From: Tannerella sp.
GTDB lineage: Bacteria > Bacteroidota > Bacteroidia > Bacteroidales > Tannerellaceae
Assembly (NCBI GenBank): GCA_031265585.1
Contig: JAISCL010000349.1
Span: forward strand, 1 to 36,884
Direction: 5' to 3'
Length of the DNA stretch: 36,884 nucleotides
Shown: positions 1 through 6,192 of the stretch, piece after piece
Layout of the letters: each line of letters opens with the position of its first letter
Position numbering within the stretch: position 1 is the first letter of the stretch
Position numbers and translations under genes: made by a program
Notes under the pieces: model-generated
What the model was told of the DNA's origin: nothing
Databases searched by the model: none
What the model saw: the letters and a program-made list of their open reading frames with translations, nothing else

Positions 1-1404
1 TCAACAAACTGTCTCCGGACTTCCGTACCGTCTCCGATTATCGCAGGGATAACAAAAGGGCGATAGCCAAAGTTTTTAAGGAATTCAATAAATTCCGTAT
101 GGGCATAAAACTGTTTTCCAGGTCGTATATTTCCATTGACGGCAGTAAGTTCAGGGCTGTAAATGCCAAAGATAACAATTTCACGTTAAACAAATCGGAC
201 GACCGTATCAAACGGCTGGATGAGCATATATCCTTTATACATGGAAGAGTTGGACGCATACGATCGGGAAGAGGGCCGTAAACTCTCAAGGGACGGACTG
301 CAACAGAAACTTAACACCTGTAAAGAGCGCAGGAAACGGTACGGGGACTATCGGGATTCGCTTGAATCTGCCGGCGAATCACAAATATCACTTACAGATT
401 CTGACTCAAGACTGATGAAACAGAACGAAGGTTTTTGCGCAGGTTACAACGTACAAACTGCAGTTGATGCGGAAAGCCCTATGACAGCAGGTTTTCAGGT
501 CACCAATAACCCGACGGATCACGGGCAAATTACAGCTATTGCTTCAGAAGTGAAGAAGGATTATGATGTCGACATCTTAGAGATAACAGCCGACAAAGGC
601 TATGAATGCCCGGAAGACCATGCCGATGCACTTGCCTGCGGTATCGTGCCAAATGTCATACAGCGTGACGGAAGTTACACGGAAGAAGTGACTTTCGATT
701 ACAAAGATGCCGATATAACAGATGAACAGAAAGCCGGTTTCAGGCCGGAGGATCTGCGTGCCTGCCTTGAAGCCGGGATAATACCGGATGCCTGCAACGG
801 CATCCTTACCGGTGCGGAGATTATTGAAGTTCAGAAACACATACTTACCACTACCGATTCTGCCGTCCCGAATATGTCCCCGGATGAGATGAAAGCCAAA
901 GCACTTGAAGGATTCTTTGTCAGAGATGCAGCACGAAACCCCGTTTATTGCCCGCAGGGTGAGATATTGAGACAGAAGTCGGAGAAACGGAATGGCAACA
1001 TCAGATACTGTAACAAACTTGCCTGCAGGAAATGTCCCGACAAGTGTACTTCCTCTAAATTTAAAGAGGCTGACTTCAGCAAGGATACTCTTATCAAGGC
1101 TGTTGACGGTCGGAAAAAGCAGAACATTACAAATGATAACACGCCACTGAAAACACCAAAAGTTACAGCCGTAAAGAAGATAGCCCGTTACGTGCTGCAT
1201 CCTGATCAGGAGAAAATGAATAATCGAAAATGCCTGTCAGAGCACCCTTTTGGCACAATCAAAAGAACACTTGGGCAATACTGCTTTCTCCTGAAAGGTT
1301 TTGTGAAGGTCGAAGCAGAGACGGGCCTGTTCTGTCTGTCTTATAATATGCGCCGGGCCATCAACCTTAAAGGAGTTCCCGCACTCCCGGCAGCCCCCGG
1401 ATGA
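1..1404 (+). pseudogene. IS1182-family transposase, frameshifted and cut by the window edge
   Basis: This is a DDE transposase of the IS1182 type. Its N-terminus lies outside the window. Bases 3-236 read in one frame (SIDGSKFRAVNAKDNN, then KSDDRIKRLDEHISF). The rest reads in another frame from 238 (YMEELDAYDREEGRKLS, later the cysteine cluster CNKLACRKCPDKC and the C-terminal EHPFGTIKRTLGQ and FCLSYNMRRAINL). Removing the single A at 237 restores a continuous ISFYMEELD, so one inserted base broke the gene. The catalytic block NEGFCAGYNVQTAVD is still readable. The element's right end is not certain; it may lie near 1567-1591 before a run of eight G, but the left end needed for comparison is outside. 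Confidence 0.85.
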
Positions 1405-2014
1405 GTACAAAGAGGCATATTATCCATTGAAAATTGATCTCCGGGGACTTAATACGGGACCTGCAGGAACAATAAAGGGAAAGTTTATTCACCTGCTAAA
1501 TTTTAAAGATATAACTTAAACATTCTCCCAAAAGCTTCTGATTGAATAAATATTAATTCTAAATCCGAGTTTTCGGACAGTCTGGGGGGGGATCCAACTT
1601 TTCCGATACTGTAAAAAAAGGAAATGGCCATATCGTACCATATCGGGCGATTTGAGGCGCTTTTATATTCTTTCCGGACCTGTCCGCCGACACAAACAAA
1701 ATGCCTTAAACGACCTCATTTGCCCTCAAAAAGATAATCCCGTGAAAGGTGGCCATTCCGACAGGTTGTAAATGTTGCCAAAAACGGAAACATTTACAAC
1801 GTGATCCGGTAAACATAAGGGATGGGCGTCAAAAAAAACGATCGAGGCCGGGTAAACCGCCACCCTCTTTAAATTTCCACCAAAATAGTTTTGAAATCTT
1901 TGGAAAACCGGACAACAGGATGTTTTTTTGATCAAAGGTGAATACAATAAGCCATTTACAGGCTTATTTGACGTGGATAAAAGTAAACACTAAGAAAGTA
2001 AACAAAACAAATGA
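1405..2014. other. Gene-poor A+T-rich stretch with one perfect inverted repeat
   Basis: No convincing gene is present; short open frames on both strands here match nothing I recognise. The stretch holds the probable right end of the IS1182-type element, a run of eight G near 1584, and a perfect 12-bp inverted repeat at 1765-1776/1789-1800. It ends at the promoter at 2015-2045. Confidence 0.5.
1765..1800. repeat. Perfect 12-bp inverted repeat with 12-nt loop
   Basis: GTTGTAAATGTT at 1765-1776 is the exact reverse complement of AACATTTACAAC at 1789-1800. The 12-nt loop is A-rich. There is no T-run after it, so it is not a typical intrinsic terminator. It lies in a gene-free region and could be an operator, a recombination site or an old element end. 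Confidence 0.6.
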
Positions 2015-2045
2015 TTTTGCAGATACAAAAATTGTTGTACCTTTG
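2015..2045 (+). promoter_or_regulatory. Bacteroidetes-type promoter ahead of the structured RNA
   Basis: TTTTG at 2015-2019 and TACCTTTG at 2038-2045 are separated by 18 bases, which fits the Bacteroides sigma-ABfr consensus. Transcription would start about 2050 and run into the hairpin region at 2106-2204. Confidence 0.6.
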
Positions 2046-2105
2046 CCGATGAGATACATTTTACAGTCGGGGCAAAATAATCAGTAAATTTTATTTTTAA
2101 CCGAT

Positions 2106-2204
2106 AAAGGGAACGCTCGCTAAGGTGGCGCGGCCTGGAAACAGCCAGCTACTTATACGCCCGTCGTAAAGTGTATCTCACACCTAAGGCGGGCGTTCCT
2201 CTTT
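2106..2204 (+). ncRNA. Candidate structured RNA (three-way junction with GAAA tetraloop)
   Basis: Bases 2106-2127 pair with about 2181-2204 to give a closing stem of about 20 pairs with small bulges (AAAG-GGAACGC-CGC-TAAGGTG against its near complement). Inside are a hairpin with a GAAA tetraloop at 2132-2146 (CTG-GAAA-CAG plus two G-C pairs and one bulged C) and a weaker ATAC/GTAT hairpin at about 2154-2178. ACGCCCG at 2157-2163 could also pair with CGGGCGT of the right arm, an alternative fold typical of switching leaders. A promoter lies 60 bases upstream and a small ORF starts at 2223. It could be a cis leader or a stand-alone RNA. I do not recognise the family. Confidence 0.5.
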
Positions 2205-2222
2205 ACCACAATTCTTATCAAA

Positions 2223-2426
2223 ATGAGATTAAATAAGAATGCAAACAGTTTGACGGCTGAAAATTCAGCCGTGCAAACATCGTCAGTCCACGAAACGGGA
2301 ACCCAAACATTAGCATTAACACTGCCGGAACTCATCAATGTTTTAACCCAGGTGTGCAAGCGCCATCGTAGTGGAGATGCAAATCTACATTATTGCCGGA
2401 AACACAATTTCAGGCGGTGGTATTGA
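2223..2426 (+). CDS. Hypothetical 67-aa protein downstream of the structured RNA
   Basis: This small ORF starts 19 bases after the candidate RNA and has no recognised domain. It contains a short amphipathic-looking segment (TLPELINVLTQVCKRH) and no signal peptide or membrane helix. The next ORF begins in another frame within its 3' end at 2377, so the two could be halves of one frameshifted gene (…KRHRSGD joined to MQIYIIAGNTISGGG). Support for coding is its position behind a promoter and RNA leader and the relative lack of other open frames. It may be noncoding. Confidence 0.35.
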   Translation: MRLNKNANSLTAENSAVQTSSVHETGTQTLALTLPELINVLTQVCKRHRSGDANLHYCRKHNFRRWY

Positions 2427-2535
2427 GATAGCCAATTATAGTACGGTTGTTACTGGAGGTGATAATAATACAGTGCAATCGATAAACAACAGTTCTAATA
2501 CTGCAAGTTCGGTTTTTGGGGAAGCTGTTCATTGA
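2377..2535 (+). CDS. Hypothetical 52-aa ORF, possibly the second half of a frameshifted gene
   Basis: It starts ATG CAA ATC and reads MQIYIIAGNTISGGGIEIAN, then a Asn/Ser/Thr-rich stretch ending at TGA 2533-2535. It overlaps the end of the ORF at 2223 in a different frame. The composition resembles protein rather than random sequence, but I cannot name a family. Confidence 0.3.
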   Translation: MQIYIIAGNTISGGGIEIANYSTVVTGGDNNTVQSINNSSNTASSVFGEAVH

Positions 2536-2738
2536 TGTCGGACATGTCGGAATCGAACAAGCCGATCATCATCCAGATGGGCCATGTAAAGTTATTAAAA
2601 TGATACCAGAGTAGGGAATGAATCAAATACGCCTGTTAAAATCATAATCTTTTTTTGGCAAAATACGAGTATTTTTGACAATTACAGAAATCCTCAACCC
2701 CCGATGAGGCTCCCGGATTTGTGATCGGTCACACAGAA

Positions 2739-2769
2739 TTTGCATACTCAAAAATAAATTATATCTTTG
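2739..2769 (+). promoter_or_regulatory. Bacteroidetes-type promoter with no obvious intact gene
   Basis: TTTG at 2739-2742 and TATCTTTG at 2762-2769 are separated by exactly 19 bases. The only open frame that follows closely is a 26-codon ORF at 2833-2913 (MRNSGFFLFIINQLQRLL…). A strong hairpin follows at 2931-2964, so this may be a short transcript or the remains of a lost gene. Confidence 0.5.
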
Positions 2770-2930
2770 CCAGACAAAAGCCCGTTGAAAATAGCATATT
2801 TTGGCTGTTTTGTTACTCGTTTGTTACCAGCTATGAGAAACAGCGGTTTTTTTTTATTTATTATCAATCAATTACAAAGATTACTGTACTTTAAACTGGA
2901 ATCACCGAAGTAAACTGTATGGGAAGCCTG

Positions 2931-2964
2931 CCCCCAGCCCTGCCCGTCGATTCAGGGCTGGGGG
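2931..2964. terminator. 12-bp perfect G+C-rich hairpin, terminator-like
   Basis: CCCCCAGCCCTG at 2931-2942 pairs perfectly with CAGGGCTGGGGG at 2953-2964 around a 10-nt loop. No clear U-run follows (TATCCCTTTC), so termination is inferred from stem strength only. It follows the short ORF at 2833-2913 and precedes the GxGYxYP relic. Confidence 0.5.
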
Positions 2965-3002
2965 GTATCCCTTTCTGCAAGGCATTACCTTACTGATATT
3001 CA

Positions 3003-3163
3003 TAGTTAGATCAGTATAGTAATGTGCCGTAAAAAGTTTTCATAACTATGTTGTACCAAGATATGTCCATATTGCGTTCGGATTGGGATATCAACGATTC
3101 GAATCCGGATGTGGTAGCTGCATAGGTTACAGAACGTGTTAAAGTCCGTAAAAATATTCATAA
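3003..3163 (+). pseudogene. Relic of the 3' part of a GxGYxYP-family gene
   Basis: Read in one frame this stretch gives QYSNVP-stop-KVFITMLY, then LRSDWDINDSNPDVVAA-stop-VTERVKVRK. It aligns with SPNGIVPQKISTTMLY and LRSDWDINDPDPRVAADQVV of the intact GxGYxYP protein encoded at 3907-5901 (its bases about 5590-5730). The first stop replaces CAA by TAA. At DNA level the two are clearly diverged and the relic is A+T-rich, so it is an old paralogue rather than a recent duplication. Only about 50 codons remain. Confidence 0.75.
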
Positions 3164-3360
3164 AGTAGTTTGTATACTTCTTTTTTCAATACAGACAAAT
3201 GCCGCACAATGGTACCCCAAACGATTCCGTTGTCGATTGCATCATATCCATGTATCACTCCGTTCCGAAAGAAGTAACTTAATCGGATACAATTCAATTT
3301 GTTGCACATGTCATTGCAAAAAATGTTTATTAAACGTGATGAAGGCCGGAATGGAGTGGG
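3139..3360 (-). pseudogene. C-terminal relic of a HepT-like (DUF86) protein
   Basis: On the minus strand the frame ending at TAA 3139-3141 reads YFFRNGVIHGYDAIDNGIVW, then GTIVRHLSVLKKEVYKLLYE. This matches the C-terminal end of HepT/DUF86 proteins, toxins of HepT-MntA pairs, including the R-x4-H-x-Y motif (RNGVIHGY). The upstream part of the same frame stays open but does not look like the family, and no MntA-type nucleotidyltransferase lies next to it. The fragment overlaps the GxGYxYP relic on the other strand by about 25 bases. Broken remnant; similarity judged by eye. Confidence 0.6.
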
Positions 3361-3906
3361 GATGTCCTTTTATCCTTTATATTTGCAGGCTGTTTGTAAT
3401 CTTTCATTACGGTTATAACTTCCCTTCGCAAACGGTAGAGGGGGGGGGAATCCGACTCGCGCTCGGAAAGGATACGGAAAAATTTGTCATTTGGCATTCA
3501 ACATCGTGCGCAGACTTTCATACAAACATATACAAATTGTAATCGATTGTTTTGAAAAGGCAAAATGAGCGCACATGAGTTTTTATAAGTATTATTTATA
3601 ATTAGTTGTTATTTTTTATATTGCATGGCAGGAAAATAACTTTTTAATTTGCACGCATATTCAAATGGGAGTGTTGTTTTATTCGAAACAGTTAATCGGT
3701 TTGGCGAGAATATCATAACAGAAATTGATTATAAACTTAATAATATAACGCTATGGAAGGGATAAGAGAAATACTTTATCCATTTATAAATTATTTTTGT
3801 TTTGAGAAATTAACCTGAAAAGATTTTATTTATATATTGTATAAATATATGGTTAATCGGTTTGGCGATTTATGATAGTACAACCATTTTATTAAATGAC
3901 ATTTTT
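3361..3906. other. A+T-rich upstream region of the GxGYxYP gene
   Basis: No gene is supported here. The stretch contains a run of nine G at about 3430-3438, a possible promoter (TTG 3621-3623, then TAATTTG 3645-3651), and a 17-bp direct repeat GTTAATCGGTTTGGCGA at 3691-3707 and 3852-3868. The second copy overlaps a TTG codon in frame with the next gene, but the ATG at 3907 is the better start. Confidence 0.5.
3691..3868. repeat. 17-bp direct repeat pair upstream of the GxGYxYP gene
   Basis: GTTAATCGGTTTGGCGA occurs at 3691-3707 and identically at 3852-3868, 161 bases apart. Both lie between the possible promoter near 3621-3651 and the start codon at 3907. They could be regulator binding sites or the edges of a small duplication or insertion. 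Confidence 0.6.
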
Positions 3907-5901
3907 ATGGAGAGTCGGTTAGGAAAAATCATTCATACAAAACATCTCAGTCGAGTTGTTTTGCTATTAAGTGTTTTCTTATATTTACAATTTTTGTTTG
4001 CACAAAATTTGGTGATAAGAGGAACAGTGACGGATGTTGTCGGCGAGTTTGAATCGCCGGGCAGGGCAGGCAAGCCGCAGTTTGCCGAAGGGCCGGTCAC
4101 GCTTTTCGACATGGGATACCTGAACAGGCTGGACGTGAACCGGCCGGAAGATGCGCGAACGGTCTGGGAACATGTTCATGCTGCCGCTACGTTGCAGGGG
4201 ATCGTCAACCGCGAAAAGCCCCGGCTGTACCTGTTTTATGTGGAAAGCGGGGGCGTAAATATCGACCGTTACTGGTGGGACAGGTACCGTCAGCCGGGGA
4301 AGTGGCTCGGTAACGTCAGCGAAGAACAGGCCGGGGACGTGGTGGAACTGGTCACGAAGTTTAAGGAGGACATCCGGGGCGCGGTCGTGTATGACCCTGC
4401 CGTGGCGGCGACGAGCAGCCTGGCTTCGTCCATTGCGGGCGTTGAGGATCTGATTGCCGTGCGGTACGACCTGTCGCCCTCGTCGCTCTATACGCGACTG
4501 ATCCTTGGCGGGCCGAAGATCCCGGTGAAGACATGGCTCGTCAATGAGGATGGCTCGTCTCTGTTCACCGGTGCGGGGCAGATCCCGGGAACGGACATTG
4601 CGTCCGGCGGCTCCCCGAAAATAGATGCGTACAGCTGGTTTGTCGAGCGCTATCTGAAGCCGGGGAAATGCAACACGGCTTATGCGGCCTACTATATCGA
4701 CCAGTTCTGGCTGCAGCGGCCAACGGCGGCGCCGGTCAATCATCATACCCTGACCAATCATGACTTTTTTGTCGCCAGGAAGGCTTTCTTCTTTGATCTT
4801 AGCCCCTGGGCGGACGAAAAGGCGACCGACGATGACCGCCAGCAGGCCGGGGCCGACCGGAAGATGCTGGAGGAAATGCTGCTCCTGTCCTACCGGCAGA
4901 ATGGCAACGGCAAAACGTTTACCTATATCGGCGGATTCCCCGAATGGGCCTACAAATATACGCAGCACGCCGGGGGAAGCCACGAAGATGTCGCAACCGA
5001 ATGGGAGTTCTCACGCCTGATAGGCGCCTACAATGCGTTCAAGGATGCGGATGCGATCGGGCTGGGAGCGCTGGCGAACGCCTCTTTCTGGCAGCATTTC
5101 CCGCTACGTGAGGAGTATCCGCAGGAATGGGTGACGCGGGAAGAACTTCAGGCGAAAGGCTATCTCGACGCCGGCGGAAAATTGTCGATAGGGAACAGGC
5201 AGCTGCTGGTGTTTTATGTCGGCGACTATGACGCTTCGTCGTGGCTGTCGCAGACGACGCCTTCGCTCTGGGACGATCCGTCGCGGGGCCGGGTGCCGAT
5301 GATGTGGAGCATCAGCCCGGTACTCTCGGAACGGGTGCCGATGGCCTGGGACTATCGCCGCGAAACGGCAACTGCGAACGATTATTTCGTTGCCGCCGAT
5401 AACGGGGCGGGCTACCTGAACCCCGGGGAATTGCAAATGCCCCGCCTTTCCGGCCTTCCGGATGCCACGAAACAGTGGACCGAGCACTGCAAGCTCTATT
5501 ACAAGCTGTGGGGACTGACCGTTACGGGCTTTGTCATAGACGGTTTTGCCGACGGCCTGAATGACGACGGCCTGGATGCTTACCGCCAGTTCAGCCCGAA
5601 CGGCATCGTCCCGCAAAAAATCTCGACGACGATGCTTTACCGCGGCGATCTGCCCGTCCTGCGCTCAGACTGGGACATTAACGATCCCGATCCGCGAGTG
5701 GCCGCCGACCAGGTTGTTCAGCGGGTGAAGGCCCGGCAGATCCCGTTCCACTGGTTCCGCAACATCCTGAAAAGCCCGGAATGGTACGTTCAGGTTGTAG
5801 ACGAGCTGAAACAGCGCGATGCAAACATCGTACTGGTGGATGCCCCGACGTTTTTCGAGCTGTACAGGATTTTTCTAGAGGAGAACCCGAAATACCAGTA
5901 A
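3907..5901 (+). CDS. GxGYxYP-family protein (putative glycoside hydrolase), SusC-like leader
   Basis: This 664-residue protein belongs to the GxGYxYP family of Bacteroidetes, proposed to act on carbohydrates; its reaction is not established. The naming motif is present as GAGYLNP at about residues 500-506, with the conserved GLTVTGFVIDGFAD and RSDWDINDPDPR blocks behind it. I chose ATG 3907: it gives a signal peptide (MESRLGKIIHTKHLSRVVLL, then FLYLQFLFAQ). An in-frame TTG at 3862 would add 15 unlikely residues. The first residues after the signal peptide (NLVIRGTVTD) look like the start of a SusC CarboxypepD-like domain, and base composition switches from A+T-rich to G+C-rich at about 4020, suggesting a fusion. 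It heads the plus-strand carbohydrate block and is followed by GH92 after 291 bases. Confidence 0.85.
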   Translation: MESRLGKIIHTKHLSRVVLLLSVFLYLQFLFAQNLVIRGTVTDVVGEFESPGRAGKPQFAEGPVTLFDMGYLNRLDVNRPEDARTVWEHVHAAATLQGIVNREKPRLYLFYVESGGVNIDRYWWDRYRQPGKWLGNVSEEQAGDVVELVTKFKEDIRGAVVYDPAVAATSSLASSIAGVEDLIAVRYDLSPSSLYTRLILGGPKIPVKTWLVNEDGSSLFTGAGQIPGTDIASGGSPKIDAYSWFVERYLKPGKCNTAYAAYYIDQFWLQRPTAAPVNHHTLTNHDFFVARKAFFFDLSPWADEKATDDDRQQAGADRKMLEEMLLLSYRQNGNGKTFTYIGGFPEWAYKYTQHAGGSHEDVATEWEFSRLIGAYNAFKDADAIGLGALANASFWQHFPLREEYPQEWVTREELQAKGYLDAGGKLSIGNRQLLVFYVGDYDASSWLSQTTPSLWDDPSRGRVPMMWSISPVLSERVPMAWDYRRETATANDYFVAADNGAGYLNPGELQMPRLSGLPDATKQWTEHCKLYYKLWGLTVTGFVIDGFADGLNDDGLDAYRQFSPNGIVPQKISTTMLYRGDLPVLRSDWDINDPDPRVAADQVVQRVKARQIPFHWFRNILKSPEWYVQVVDELKQRDANIVLVDAPTFFELYRIFLEENPKYQ

Positions 5902-5960
5902 AAAATGAACCGTTCATTGAAAAGTCTCTCTACGTATGACGGCCTCCCGTCCGTTGCGAG

Positions 5961-6052
5961 AAGCTTTCCCGGCACGTTGGAAAGCTCGCGTCACGGCGCC
6001 GCAAGGCGTTTTCCCCGTGTGTTGGAAAATTCGCGGCTCAGTTGCCGCAAGG
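5961..6052 (+). repeat. Two tandem 46-bp units, each with two hairpins
   Basis: Unit 1 is 5961-6006 and unit 2 is 6007-6052. Each begins with a hairpin around a 9-nt loop (AGCTTTCC/GGAAAGCT in unit 1, TTTTCC/GGAAAA in unit 2) and ends with GCCGCAAGG, which folds as a GCAA tetraloop hairpin. The stem bases of the first hairpin differ between units on both sides, so pairing is kept. In unit 1 the second hairpin CGCC-GCAA-GGCG is followed by TTTT, like a small terminator. The open frame running through here (5905-6180) is judged noncoding. Confidence 0.6.
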
Positions 6053-6192
6053 TTCCTTACAGGGGAAATTTCTTCCGGAACTTCCGGCAGGGAATCAGTC
6101 AATACGTGAACGGATTCGCGGATACACATCCATTCGACGCCCCGGTTGCCATACATCCTGCATATTTCAATAACCTATAAATATAGAAACAA

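Noticed and set aside
1726-1947. 73-codon minus frame and 60-codon plus frame in the left gap
   Set aside because: They overlap each other and the 12-bp inverted repeat, and resemble no family I know.
3237-3542. 101-codon plus-strand frame
   Set aside because: It runs antisense to the HepT relic and across a nine-G run, and shows no protein-like features.
5905-6180. 91-codon frame between the GxGYxYP and GH92 genes
   Set aside because: It consists mainly of the 46-bp hairpin repeats and the 13-bp core site. The opposite strand is also open.
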